Source: Proteobacteria bacterium SG_bin4 (GTDB lineage: Bacteria > Pseudomonadota > Gammaproteobacteria > Burkholderiales > Nitrosomonadaceae). Taken from it: 45,208 nucleotides of DNA. The notes below the pieces were generated by a model. The model had not been told where the DNA came from. It saw only the letters and a list, made by a program, of their open reading frames with translations, and made no database searches. This document shows, piece after piece, positions 17,676 through 25,585 of this stretch; position 1 is the first letter of the stretch; the number at the start of each line of letters is the position of its first letter. Where the stretch lies: contig LWDH01000018.1 in NCBI GenBank assembly GCA_002083395.1, forward strand, positions 1 through 45,208, read 5' to 3'. A program made the translations under genes and the position numbers.

Positions 17676-18290
17676 ATGAAGAAAATTTGCTATGCCACGA
17701 TCGCCGCTGCGGGGTTGCTGGTTGGCGCAAGCGCCGCCAATGCCGCATTGGTGTTTGTGGAGACGGATACGGCAAAGCGTACCGAAGCGTTCGACGTTTC
17801 GGGATTCGCAACGCTGCCGGTCGGTTCTTTGGTCAGCCTGGGGCATCTCGATTTCACCGGACCCGGCGCACAGACGGTGACGTATACCTATCTGGGCCAA
17901 GAATCGGGATTCAACAATAAGTTTTATGATTTGTTGGGCGGTCATCAGTTGCTGGAATCCGATCCGGTCGGAACATCGGTCAGTTCTGTAGTGAGCGCGA
18001 CCGGACCGCTTAGTTTCGAATTTGAAGGCAACGTTGGGAAATTTGCCGTCAACGGTGGCGATTGGGATAAAAATACCTCGATCGGATTGATTGGAACCAA
18101 CATGCTGGTCGGTTCGGTGGTATACGACTACGTGCTGGGGTACAACGATAGCGCTGGTACAAAGAAACTGGGCGACTGGGATGACTTCGTGATCGGCGTC
18201 AGCGCAGTACCGGAGCCGGAGAAATACGCCATGCTGTTAGTGGGTGTCGGTTTGATCGGTTTTTCGCTGCGTAAACAAAAAGTCAGATAA
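17676..18290 (+). CDS. PEP-CTERM sorting domain protein
   Basis: A 204-aa exported protein with signal peptide MKKICYATIAAAGLLVGASA and a cleavage site near ANA-AL. The C-terminal exosortase signal reads VPEPEKYAMLLVGVGLIGFSLRKQK. The middle is Gly- and aromatic-rich (TVTYTYLGQESGFNNKFYDLLGG, KLGDWDDFVIGVSA), and DWDDFVIGV is common in PEP-CTERM proteins of this type. The start at 17676 has GGAG seven bases upstream; the frame extends upstream to 17640 without a better site. A strong terminator follows. Confidence 0.88.
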   Translation: MKKICYATIAAAGLLVGASAANAALVFVETDTAKRTEAFDVSGFATLPVGSLVSLGHLDFTGPGAQTVTYTYLGQESGFNNKFYDLLGGHQLLESDPVGTSVSSVVSATGPLSFEFEGNVGKFAVNGGDWDKNTSIGLIGTNMLVGSVVYDYVLGYNDSAGTKKLGDWDDFVIGVSAVPEPEKYAMLLVGVGLIGFSLRKQKVR

Positions 18291-18314
18291 AACCAACGGT
18301 TGAATTTTCTTTTT

Positions 18315-18350
18315 AAATCCCCTGATTGGTGCGCCAGTCCGGGGATTTTT
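18315..18350 (+). terminator. Rho-independent terminator after second PEP-CTERM gene
   Basis: AAATCCCC pairs with GGGGATTT around an inner stem (GATTGG / CCAGTC) and a TGCG loop, ending in a T run. It starts about 25 bases past the stop codon and ends a few bases before the 143-bp repeat. Confidence 0.8.
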
Positions 18351-18356
18351 CATTAG

Positions 18357-18499
18357 GGAAGCACTGATTAATTGATTGCACGAGCGAATTGCATCGTTGC
18401 ACGGTACTCGCTCCCTCGTCTATCTGATTGATATGCCTCGGTTACTGCGTTCCGTGCGCTTCGCACTTCATCACGTTCATCGAATTAATCAGCGCTTCC
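18357..18499. repeat. MITE-like repeat family 1, copy 1 (143 bp)
   Basis: Terminal inverted repeats GGAAGCACTGATTAATT (18357-18373) and AATTAATCAGCGCTTCC (18483-18499) match at 16 of 17 positions. The element has exactly the same length as the copy at 38350-38492. The two share both ends and internal blocks such as the CTATC and GATTGATATG segment near the centre. There is no coding content. It lies between a terminator and the 3' end of the next minus-strand gene. Confidence 0.75.
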
Positions 18500-18570
18500 T
18501 TATAGGTAAGCGCTGTTAATTGACTAGCATTGGTCTTGCATCGATTCCTTCGAAAGCATGTCCCAGTGAC

Positions 18571-18870
18571 TTATGAGTAATTTGCAAGTGAAACACATAT
18601 TTTCTGCAAATCCGAGCGGATTGCGGCAGGTGTCCGCTTTAACCATCCGGCCAGAACTTTTGAATCGGTCGTTTCCAGAATAATACTGGTTTCCAGCAAT
18701 TGATACAGGGAAGGCGTTAGAACTTTCTTGTCGTCCAAAACTTCGATCATTCGCGCCGCGTGCATTTTTGCACGTCTTAATTGACCCGCTTCATAGATCG
18801 GCGGACTGCTTTCGGGCCGCTTGGGTTGATAAATGGAATTAGCTTGGATCGGTGTTTCAGTATATTGCAT
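18571..18870 (-). CDS. Small protein with possible LuxR-like helix-turn-helix
   Basis: A 99-aa protein. The start at 18870 is set by a near-perfect AGAGGAGG site; upstream codons to 18990 lack one. The N-terminal 35 residues are Pro/Gln-rich and polar. The C-terminal half is helical (AARMIEVLDDKKVLTPSLYQLLETSI, then LETTDSKVLAGWLKRTPAAIRSDLQKI) and resembles the recognition-helix arrangement of LuxR-type or sigma-region-4-like domains. A DNA-binding role is inferred only from this resemblance. No receiver or sensor domain is attached. It is transcribed separately, next to lon. Confidence 0.6.
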   Translation of the reverse strand: MQYTETPIQANSIYQPKRPESSPPIYEAGQLRRAKMHAARMIEVLDDKKVLTPSLYQLLETSIILETTDSKVLAGWLKRTPAAIRSDLQKICVSLANYS

Positions 18871-19015
18871 GGTATTCCTCCTCTCATCAAACGCTAAATC
18901 AAGGATAGCAATAGCAGATGACAACAATATTTCATGATGATTGAAACCGAACTTATTCTTCAATGTAACTGAAGCAGAATAAAACCTCAATGTGGCAAAT
19001 TGTCGCTACGGCTTC

Positions 19016-19060
19016 TAACACCGCAGCGGCAACGCAGAGAGTTTTTCAACGACCCGTTAA
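19016..19060. repeat. Repeat family 2, partial copy (right end only)
   Basis: About 45 bases matching the right end of the element at 21566-21714 (blocks CACCGCAGCGGCAAC, TTTTTCAACGA, GTTAA). Its terminal TTAA at 19057-19060 contains the stop codon of lon. Confidence 0.7.
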
Positions 19061-21432
19061 ACAAGAATCAGATCTGTCGCAGCGGCATAGTTGTTGATGG
19101 GGTTTAACGCCGCCCGGACAGCATCATCGGCGGTTTCCAGAAAAATGAATTGCATCGCTGCGCGTGTTGTGACAGGAACATCCTGCAAATCCTTGCGGTT
19201 TCGTGCGGGCAGCAGCACTCGCTGGATTCCGGCGCGTTGCGCCGCCAGTATTTTTTCCTTGATGCCACCGACCGGCAATACGAAGCCACGCAGACTGATC
19301 TCACCGGTCATGGCGGCATCGTGACGCACCGCCCGGTTGGTAAACAATGAAGCTAAAGCGATGAACATGGCTACGCCTGCGCTTGGACCGTCTTTCGGAA
19401 TGGCCCCGGCTGGAACGTGCAAATGTACGTCGATACCGTCAAACGCCGATACCGGAATATTCAAATCGCTGGCGCGCGCTTTTACCAGTGTGAGCGCCGC
19501 TTGCGCGCTTTCTTTCATGACATCGCCGAGTTGCCCGGTCAGGATCAGGCGGCCGCTGCCATTCACGCGCGTGGCTTCAATGAACAGAATGTCGCCGCCG
19601 ACCGGCGTCCAAGCCAAACCGGTGGCAACACCGGGCATATCGGTCAACAGCGCCAGCTCATGCTCGAATTTTTCCGGCCCCAGGATATCGCCCAAATTTG
19701 CGGAGTCAATCCGCACCTGTTGTATTTCCCCTTGCGCAATACGCAACGCGGCGTGCCGCATGACCCGGCCGATTTCCCGTTCGAATTGGCGCACGCCGGC
19801 TTCGCGCGTGTAATTGGCGACGATGCTTTGCAAAGCCTCCGGTGTCAACACGCATTGATCGGTTTGCAAGCCATTGGCTTCGCTTTGGCGTTGCACCAGA
19901 TAACGTTGCGCAATCTGTAATTTTTCTTCTTGCGTATACCCCGGTAAATCGATGATTTCCATACGATCGCGCACCGGTGGCGGAACATTGTCGATGACAT
20001 TGGCGGTGGCGATGAAAATCACCCGGCTTAAGTCGAACGGCACGCCCAGATAATTGTCCCGGAATGTCGAGTTTTGTTCCGGATCAAGAATCTCCAGCAG
20101 CGCGGCGGACGGATCGCCATGCGCGCTGGCGGTCATTTTGTCGATTTCGTCGAGCATCATCACACAATTGCGTGCGCCGGCCTTGCGCAACCCTTGCACG
20201 ATATTGCCCGGCATCGCGCCGACGTAGGTACGGCGGTGGCCGCGCATTTCCGCTTCGTCATGCACGCCGCCTAATGACACGCGAACGAACGGGCGTTGCA
20301 ACGCACGCGCGATGCTTTGACCGAGCGAAGTCTTACCGACGCCCGGCGGACCGACAAAACAAAGAATCGGCGCCCGCCCTTGCGGTTTCAGCTTTTGCAC
20401 CGCGAGAAATTCAACAATGCGCTGCTTGATACGTTCCAGTCCGAAATGATCCGCTTCCAGGATTTCGCGTGCGGCATGGAGATCGATCGGTTTTTCTTCC
20501 GGTAACTGCCACGGCAGCTCCGTCATCCACTCAAGATAGGTGTGCAGCATCGAATATTCACTCGATGTCGCAGGCATCCGTTGCAACCGCTGCAATTCTT
20601 TACGGGTTTGTTCTTCAATATCACCAGGCATGCCGGCAGTGGCGATCGCATTCTGCAATTTTGCAATTTCCTGATCGTTTTCGCCGTCTTCACCGAGTTC
20701 TTTCTGAATGGCTTTCAATTGCTCGCGCAATAAGAACTTGCGCTCGCGGTCTTCCATCTGTTCTTTGGTACGTTCGCCGATTTCTTGCGAAAGCCTTAGC
20801 ACTTCGATGCGTCGCGTGATAATTTGCAAGACTTTGTGCAAACGCGCTTCGGTATCGATGGTTTCCAGCAATTTTTGTTTTTCGCTGATTTCGGTGTCCA
20901 GCAGGCTGGCAGTGATATCGGCCAGATCGGATGGCGCCCGGGTGGCCTGCAAGGCGTGCGCCAATTCGGCGGGCACCCCTGGCAGTAACGATAAAATTTC
21001 GATCGCGCGCTCACGCAATTGCAGCGCCAGTGCTTCTACTTGCGTGGTGATCGTTGCGGTTTCGTGGATGCGTTTGATGCGTGCGGCAATAAACGGATAG
21101 CCTTCAACCAACTCTTCAATCTGGAAACGCTCAACGCCCAGGCAAACGGCATGGTGCGTTCCGTCTTCGGAGGCGATGTGCCGCACCACGTTAGCAATGG
21201 TGCCGATGGAACACAGCGCATCCAGCCCCGGTTCGTCAGCCGCTGCATCTTTTTGCAGCACGATACCGATTGGGGCTTTTGCTTGCAGGGCATGCTGAAT
21301 CGTCGCAATCGATCGCTCCCGGCCAACGGTGATCGGCATTAGCACATGGGGAAATAGCACCACATTGCGCATCGGCACCAAGGCGATGACATCGGCAGGC
21401 AATTCAAACGGGGTAGCGATAGGTTGTTCCAT
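19057..21432 (-). CDS. lon: ATP-dependent protease Lon
   Basis: A 791-aa cytosolic serine protease that unfolds and degrades misfolded and regulatory proteins. Order: LON substrate-binding domain about 1-200 (LPADVIALVPMRNVVLFPHVLMPI), coiled-coil region, AAA+ module with Walker A GPPGVGKTS near residue 361 and Walker B MMLDEIDKM, sensor region and C-terminal protease domain. The catalytic dyad is Ser684 (DGPSAGVAM) and Lys727 (GGIKEKI). The start at 21432 (MEQPIATPF) has AAGG eight bases upstream; a TTG seven codons earlier is unlikely. The stop codon falls exactly in the terminal TTAA of a repeat fragment. With its neighbours it forms a stress-type gene group. This may not be the only Lon in the genome. 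Confidence 0.95.
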   Translation of the reverse strand: MEQPIATPFELPADVIALVPMRNVVLFPHVLMPITVGRERSIATIQHALQAKAPIGIVLQKDAAADEPGLDALCSIGTIANVVRHIASEDGTHHAVCLGVERFQIEELVEGYPFIAARIKRIHETATITTQVEALALQLRERAIEILSLLPGVPAELAHALQATRAPSDLADITASLLDTEISEKQKLLETIDTEARLHKVLQIITRRIEVLRLSQEIGERTKEQMEDRERKFLLREQLKAIQKELGEDGENDQEIAKLQNAIATAGMPGDIEEQTRKELQRLQRMPATSSEYSMLHTYLEWMTELPWQLPEEKPIDLHAAREILEADHFGLERIKQRIVEFLAVQKLKPQGRAPILCFVGPPGVGKTSLGQSIARALQRPFVRVSLGGVHDEAEMRGHRRTYVGAMPGNIVQGLRKAGARNCVMMLDEIDKMTASAHGDPSAALLEILDPEQNSTFRDNYLGVPFDLSRVIFIATANVIDNVPPPVRDRMEIIDLPGYTQEEKLQIAQRYLVQRQSEANGLQTDQCVLTPEALQSIVANYTREAGVRQFEREIGRVMRHAALRIAQGEIQQVRIDSANLGDILGPEKFEHELALLTDMPGVATGLAWTPVGGDILFIEATRVNGSGRLILTGQLGDVMKESAQAALTLVKARASDLNIPVSAFDGIDVHLHVPAGAIPKDGPSAGVAMFIALASLFTNRAVRHDAAMTGEISLRGFVLPVGGIKEKILAAQRAGIQRVLLPARNRKDLQDVPVTTRAAMQFIFLETADDAVRAALNPINNYAAATDLILV

Positions 21433-21565
21433 AATATGCGCCTTAAAAATCAATAATTGACTTTAATATTGCGCGCTTTGCTGGAAATTCAAGAGAGCAT
21501 CTCTTGGTAAGATTAGAAAACCGCCGGTTCATTGCACTCAACCGGCGGGATGCGAAGCTATTTAC

Positions 21566-21714
21566 TTAACAGGCCGTTGAAAAACGTTTTCGAAGCAGTC
21601 GATGCAAGGCAAAAACAGGCGGAAAAGCGCAGTTTATGCCTAATAAATGAGCATTTTGAGCCTGTTTTCAACACCGCAGCGGCAACACAGATAGCTTTTC
21701 AACGAACCTGTTAA
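21566..21714 (+). repeat. Repeat family 2, full copy A (149 bp)
   Basis: Ends are TTAACAGGCCGTTGAAAAA and TTTTCAACGAACCTGTTAA, an imperfect terminal inverted repeat. It matches the reverse complement of 24850-24997 at roughly nine of ten bases, without indels through most of its length. Its right-end TTAA forms the stop codon of the CBS-domain gene (21711-21713 on the minus strand). It lies between that gene and lon. Confidence 0.8.
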
Positions 21715-22160
21715 GGGCGGTGCCGGGTTTCTTTCTTCTGTTCGTACCGTACCAGTTTTGCGAGATCAAGCATTTCTTCCGACAAGATCTCCAAGACATC
21801 ATCCAGCGTCAAAATTCCGACCAGTTCACCGGCATCGTCGACAATTGGCAGCCGGCGGATGGTTTTGCGGCGCATAAAATCGATGGCATCATGCGTGGCG
21901 GTGCTGTCTTTCACGGTAAACAGCTCTGGCGCCATGATATCGCCGACGGTAATGACTTTTTCGTCCAATTCGGTGGCCAGCACTTCTACTACCAAGTCGC
22001 GATCCGTGACGATGCCGACCGGGATCGCGGAGCCGTTGGGTTTATCGATTACGATGACAGCGCCGACATGGTATTGGCGCATCAGTTTGGCCGCTTCCAC
22101 AACGGGCTCATCGCGTTGAATGACGATTACTTCACGGTTGCAAATTTCGCCGACGGTCAT
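21711..22160 (-). CDS. CBS-domain pair protein
   Basis: A 149-aa protein made of two CBS motifs. The first is about residues 5-62 (TVGEICNREVIVIQRDEPVVEAAKLMRQYHVGAVIVID, then GIVTDRDLVVEVLA). The second is about 68-130 (VGDIMAPELFTVKDSTATHDAIDFMRRKTIRRLPIVDDAGELVGILTLDDV). Stand-alone pairs of this kind bind adenine nucleotides and act as energy or redox sensors for partner proteins; the partner here is unknown. The start at 22160 has AGGAGG seven bases upstream. The last four residues (RHRP) and stop abut a repeat element whose TTAA supplies the stop. The BCAM0308-like gene lies upstream on the same strand. Confidence 0.88.
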   Translation of the reverse strand: MTVGEICNREVIVIQRDEPVVEAAKLMRQYHVGAVIVIDKPNGSAIPVGIVTDRDLVVEVLATELDEKVITVGDIMAPELFTVKDSTATHDAIDFMRRKTIRRLPIVDDAGELVGILTLDDVLEILSEEMLDLAKLVRYEQKKETRHRP

Positions 22161-22204
22161 AATAGCCTCCTGATTTTTTATTGAAAGATTTGCTCGATAA
22201 ACGG

Positions 22205-22708
22205 TTAGCGCGACCAATGGACGCGCAATAAATTCTCGTCCTGGTTATAGTGAAAATCCAGCTCGCCTTGATAAGCGCTATGAATCGCTTCCCCGATACC
22301 GCGCGCCAGGTGGATATCGGTGGTCGTAATCAAAAACGAACCATTCTGTTTTTCGGTTGCGATAATGCGCTGCAATGGGTGCTCGGCTTTTTCTTTTTTC
22401 TCAAAATTTTGCACGAGGTGCAGGATCTCATCCCGATTGTTTTGGAAGAACTCGCCTTCCAGGGTCACAAAACCGGCCGGATAATGATCGATAGTACGCT
22501 GGCAAGCCGGACAATTATGCTGATGAGCATTGGCGGGCGCCGCTGTCCATTGCCAACGGCCGTTATGAAACACTGCGCCGCACTGCGGGCAAACGGTCGG
22601 CTCCGGCAATTTCTCCTTGATTTTATAGGCATCGTGCACGCGCTCTTTAAAAACAGCGTCGTGACGGGTAATTTGACGAAAATTAGGGTGGATGCTTTGG
22701 GTGCCCAT
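22205..22708 (-). CDS. BCAM0308-family zinc-ribbon protein
   Basis: A 167-aa soluble protein. A zinc ribbon is formed by CPQCGAVF and CPACQRTIDHYPAGFVTLEG in the first half. The second half (NRDEILHLVQNFEKKEKAEHPLQRI, TTTDIHLARGIGEAIHSAYQGELDFHY) has the alpha-beta look of NMD3-like ribosome-associated proteins. It resembles the family named after BCAM0308 of Burkholderia cenocepacia, a gene in its low-oxygen-activated locus; molecular function is not known. The start has AGGAG upstream. It is the first gene of a likely pair with the CBS gene. Confidence 0.8.
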   Translation of the reverse strand: MGTQSIHPNFRQITRHDAVFKERVHDAYKIKEKLPEPTVCPQCGAVFHNGRWQWTAAPANAHQHNCPACQRTIDHYPAGFVTLEGEFFQNNRDEILHLVQNFEKKEKAEHPLQRIIATEKQNGSFLITTTDIHLARGIGEAIHSAYQGELDFHYNQDENLLRVHWSR

Positions 22709-22828
22709 GATTATTCTCCTCTTATGTAACTAACTAATTATGATAATAAAATTATATTTCTTGTTTGTGAGCGGCAACTATTTTTTCGTCTGATTACACA
22801 CCTTTCATCTTGCTCCGTTTGATAATTT

Positions 22829-22851
22829 TGTCAAGCCTACACACGAAGCGA
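22829..22851 (-). promoter_or_regulatory. Tentative -35 box for the BCAM0308-type gene
   Basis: On the minus strand TTGACA (22834-22829) matches the -35 consensus. The downstream -10 at a 17-base spacing is poor (AAGATG), so the call is tentative. The AT-rich 165-base gap between this gene and the upstream pncB stop is the only obvious promoter space. Confidence 0.25.
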
Positions 22852-22873
22852 TATTGCGGTGAAAATGGATAAA

Positions 22874-24241
22874 TCAATATTCGGGGGGAACAAATATTGA
22901 ATCGCGCGAGCGCTGTTCTCTATCCAATTGATCGGCCAACGCTTTTAACGCTTCCGAAATTGCCACCGGATACGGGCTGACTGTTTCGAGGCTGCTCATC
23001 GCCGGTGCCAGGCTTTGATAGTTGTTTAGCGTATGCTGGCGTAATTCGTGCAGCGATGGCTTCGGTTGCAGCCGTTTCCCAGCGTGCATGAACGGTCGTA
23101 TCAACGCTGTGCCCGGTTGCGGGTCGTTGTCTTCCAGTGCGACGGTATCGCCGCCGAGATAACCGTCATCGGTGAAGAGGCGGTAAACCTGTTTTCTGCC
23201 CGGCCAGGTGGCTTTGCCTTCGGAGCGTTTGCGCCGTGCTTTTCCGGCAAATTCCTGCAATTTGTAAGCGCAATCGAGCGACGGCGCATCAATCGAAATA
23301 TCCAATGCGGTGCCGATGCCGAAACCGTCGATTGGTGCGCGGGCGGCTAATAATGTTTGCAGTTTGTATTCGTCGAGATTGCCGCTGGCAAAAATCGTGG
23401 TGCCGTGCAAGCCGCCGTTATCGAGAATTTGCCGGACATTTTTGGCGTGTGCGGCCAAATCGCCGCTGTCGAGGCGCACACCCTTGATGTCGATATGATC
23501 CACTTTCAGCTTGTTGGCCAAAGCAACCACTTTATGCGCGGCGGCTTCGGTATCGTAGGTGTCGATCAACAAAATCGTATTGTCCGGATGCGAGCGGGCG
23601 AAATGCTCGAAAGCCAGGTTTTCATCGCCATGAGCCTGGATGAACGAATGCGCCATGGTGCCGAAAACCGGAATATCGTACAGCGTGCCGGCCAAAACCG
23701 TAGCCGTGCCGGAGAAACCGGCGAGGTAGCTGGCGCGTGCAGCCAATAATCCTGCTTCTGCGCCATGCGCGCGGCGCATGCCGAAATCGACCAGCAATTT
23801 ATCCGGCGCTACCAGCACCGAACGCGCCGCTTTTGAGGCAATCAGCGTTTCAAAGTGCAGCAGATTGATAATGCGCGATTCGACCAATTGCGCTTGCGGC
23901 ATCGGCGCGGTGATGCGCAGTATGGGTTCATTCGGGAAGAAAATCGTGCCTTCCGGCATGGCATGCACATTGCCTTCGAAGCGGAAGTGTTCGAGGTAAT
24001 CGATCACCTGCGGCGGGAAGCGGGTCGCCAGCCAATCCAGTTCTTCCGCTGAGAATTGCAAGTTCTCCAGAAATTCCAGCACTTGTTCCAGGCCGGCGGC
24101 GACCAGAAAATTACGCCCCGGCGGCAGTTTTCTTACGAACAATTCAAACACCGCGGTTTGCTGCATGTCTTGTTCCAGATAGGTTTGCAGCATGGTGAAC
24201 TGGTATAAATCCGCCAGTAACGGGCTGGATAGCGGATTCAT
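22874..24241 (-). CDS. pncB: Nicotinate phosphoribosyltransferase
   Basis: A 455-aa cytosolic enzyme that converts nicotinate and PRPP to nicotinate mononucleotide in the Preiss-Handler NAD salvage route. Recognisable blocks are SPLLADLYQFTMLQTYLEQ at the N-terminus, FELFVRKLPPGRNFLVAAGLEQ, DFGMRRAHGAEAGLLAARASYLAG, GTMAHSFIQAHGDE with the catalytic His region, and the phosphate-binding GVRLDSGDLAAHAKNVRQILD and FASGNLDEYKL. AGGAG lies eight bases before the ATG. It overlaps the nicotinamidase gene by four bases (ATGA), so nicotinamide goes to nicotinate and then to NaMN through two translationally coupled enzymes. Confidence 0.94.
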   Translation of the reverse strand: MNPLSSPLLADLYQFTMLQTYLEQDMQQTAVFELFVRKLPPGRNFLVAAGLEQVLEFLENLQFSAEELDWLATRFPPQVIDYLEHFRFEGNVHAMPEGTIFFPNEPILRITAPMPQAQLVESRIINLLHFETLIASKAARSVLVAPDKLLVDFGMRRAHGAEAGLLAARASYLAGFSGTATVLAGTLYDIPVFGTMAHSFIQAHGDENLAFEHFARSHPDNTILLIDTYDTEAAAHKVVALANKLKVDHIDIKGVRLDSGDLAAHAKNVRQILDNGGLHGTTIFASGNLDEYKLQTLLAARAPIDGFGIGTALDISIDAPSLDCAYKLQEFAGKARRKRSEGKATWPGRKQVYRLFTDDGYLGGDTVALEDNDPQPGTALIRPFMHAGKRLQPKPSLHELRQHTLNNYQSLAPAMSSLETVSPYPVAISEALKALADQLDREQRSRDSIFVPPEY

Positions 24242-24831
24242 GCGACAAGCTCCTGAAACTGAGTCAGTCTTGCGCCATGTGCGATCATGTCGTCGATGGC
24301 TTGTTCACTATCGTGTGGTTTGTGGTTGATTGCCTGGACGGCGTCTAGCAGCACGGTAACGGAATAGCCCAACTGCAATGCATCGTTCACAGTTTCGTGC
24401 ACGCAGTATTCGATGGCAACGCCGCCGATGAAGATCCGATCGATGTGCAGGGATTGCAGCAAATCCTGCAAGCCGGTACCGGAAAATCCCGAATAGGCAT
24501 CGGCTTCACGTAAGGTCGCTTTGGAAACGATGAATGCATCGGCAGGCAACATTAGATCAGTATGAAAAGCTGCGCCAGCCGATCCGGCGATGCAATGCGG
24601 CGGCCACGAACCGCCTTGTTGCACGAACGAGCAATGATCCGGCGGGTGCCAGTCGCGGGTGGCGATGACCGGCAACCGGGATTGCTGGAAACAGGCGATA
24701 TAGTGATTTAGCACCGGAATAAGGGTATCCGAGCCGGGAACTTCCAAGCTGCCGCCCGCCATAAAATCGTTTTGCATATCGATGATCATCAGCGCATCAC
24801 CCGCTACCAGCTGAATAGCCATGCGAGTCAT
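24238..24831 (-). CDS. pncA: Nicotinamidase (isochorismatase-like hydrolase)
   Basis: A 197-aa enzyme that hydrolyses nicotinamide to nicotinate. The catalytic triad is visible: Asp in LMIIDMQNDFMAGGSLEVPGSD, Lys in DAFIVSKAT, and Cys in GVAIEYCVHETVNDA. The metal-site segment is TRDWHPPDHCSF. The enzyme is slightly shorter than E. coli PncA. Two starts are possible, 24831 (MTRMAIQL) and 24822; neither has a strong ribosome site. The start lies only about 20 bases from a repeat element (24850-24997), so its promoter must lie in or beyond that element, or transcription reads through from the HPF gene. It is coupled to pncB downstream. Confidence 0.9.
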   Translation of the reverse strand: MTRMAIQLVAGDALMIIDMQNDFMAGGSLEVPGSDTLIPVLNHYIACFQQSRLPVIATRDWHPPDHCSFVQQGGSWPPHCIAGSAGAAFHTDLMLPADAFIVSKATLREADAYSGFSGTGLQDLLQSLHIDRIFIGGVAIEYCVHETVNDALQLGYSVTVLLDAVQAINHKPHDSEQAIDDMIAHGARLTQFQELVA

Positions 24832-24849
24832 CCGCGATGCAGGACACGA

Positions 24850-24997
24850 CTAACAGGACGTTGAAAAACTATCTGCGTTGCCGCTGCGGCGTTAAAAACA
24901 GGCTCAAAATGCTCATCTATTAGGCATAAACTGCGCTTTTTCGCCTGTTTTTGCCTTGCGTCGGCTGCCTCGAAAACGTTTTTCAACGGCTTGTTAA
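24850..24997 (-). repeat. Repeat family 2, full copy B (inverted relative to copy A)
   Basis: About 148 bases. Its reverse complement begins TTAACAAGCCGTTGAAAAA and ends CAACGTCCTGTTAG. It is the inverted homologue of 21566-21714. The stop codon of the HPF gene (TAA at 24996-24994 on the minus strand) lies in its terminal TTAA. It separates the HPF gene from nicotinamidase. Confidence 0.8.
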
Positions 24998-25551
24998 GCT
25001 TCGCTGCCGGGAACATGATGCTTGCCGGTACTCACACGCTTGGCTTGATAACCATCGCTGCCGATGTCTTGCAAAAATTGCACTTCTTCGCCGGTAGTGA
25101 GCCGGTCAAAATCATGGCCAGCCAGATTATCGCGATGAAAATACAATTCGCGTCCATCGGCAGTTTCAATGAAGCCATAGCCTTCGTTGCTGACCAGGCG
25201 GGTGATTTTGCCATGCAGCACGGGTGCATGGGATTTGGTAGCGCCATGCTGTTTTCGTCCGTAATCCTCCAATTGGCGTTTCGCGGCATCGAAGGCATCG
25301 CGTACCGCGACATAAACATCTTCGTTGGCGACACGATTAACCACCAGCTCTCCGCCAGGCACCGTCATGTCGATGTGCACGTCAAACAACCGGCCTTGAT
25401 GATGATGTTTATGCGGCAATTCGACCACAATCCGGCAGCTCATGATATGCGGATAGAATTTTTCCAGCTTTGCCGCTTTTTCACGGATATGCGTTTCCAG
25501 GGCATCGGAATGCGGAATATCCCGCGTCGTGATTTGCAATGTGACTTCCAT
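24994..25551 (-). CDS. HPF/RaiA-type ribosome hibernation protein fused to cold-shock domain
   Basis: A 185-aa two-domain protein. Residues about 1-105 form an S30AE/HPF fold (LQITTRDIPHSDALETHIREKAAKLEKFYPHIMSCRIVVE, then FDVHIDMTVPGGELVVNR and DVYVAVRDAFDAAKRQLEDY), which binds the 30S subunit decoding region to inactivate idle ribosomes. Residues about 112-175 form a cold-shock domain (GKITRLVSNEGYGFIETADGRELYFHRDNLAG) with RNP1- and RNP2-like motifs for RNA binding. The usual long-HPF dimerisation domain is absent, replaced by the cold-shock domain. AGGAG lies upstream of the ATG. The rtcB gene ends 34 bases upstream in the same direction. Confidence 0.88.
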   Translation of the reverse strand: MEVTLQITTRDIPHSDALETHIREKAAKLEKFYPHIMSCRIVVELPHKHHHQGRLFDVHIDMTVPGGELVVNRVANEDVYVAVRDAFDAAKRQLEDYGRKQHGATKSHAPVLHGKITRLVSNEGYGFIETADGRELYFHRDNLAGHDFDRLTTGEEVQFLQDIGSDGYQAKRVSTGKHHVPGSEA

Positions 25552-25585
25552 GATGTTTCTCCTTATGAACGAGGTGATTGCGAAG

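Noticed and set aside
24828..25016. 62-codon minus-strand gene ahead of nicotinamidase
   Set aside because: It is the open frame through repeat copy B and has no independent start signal.
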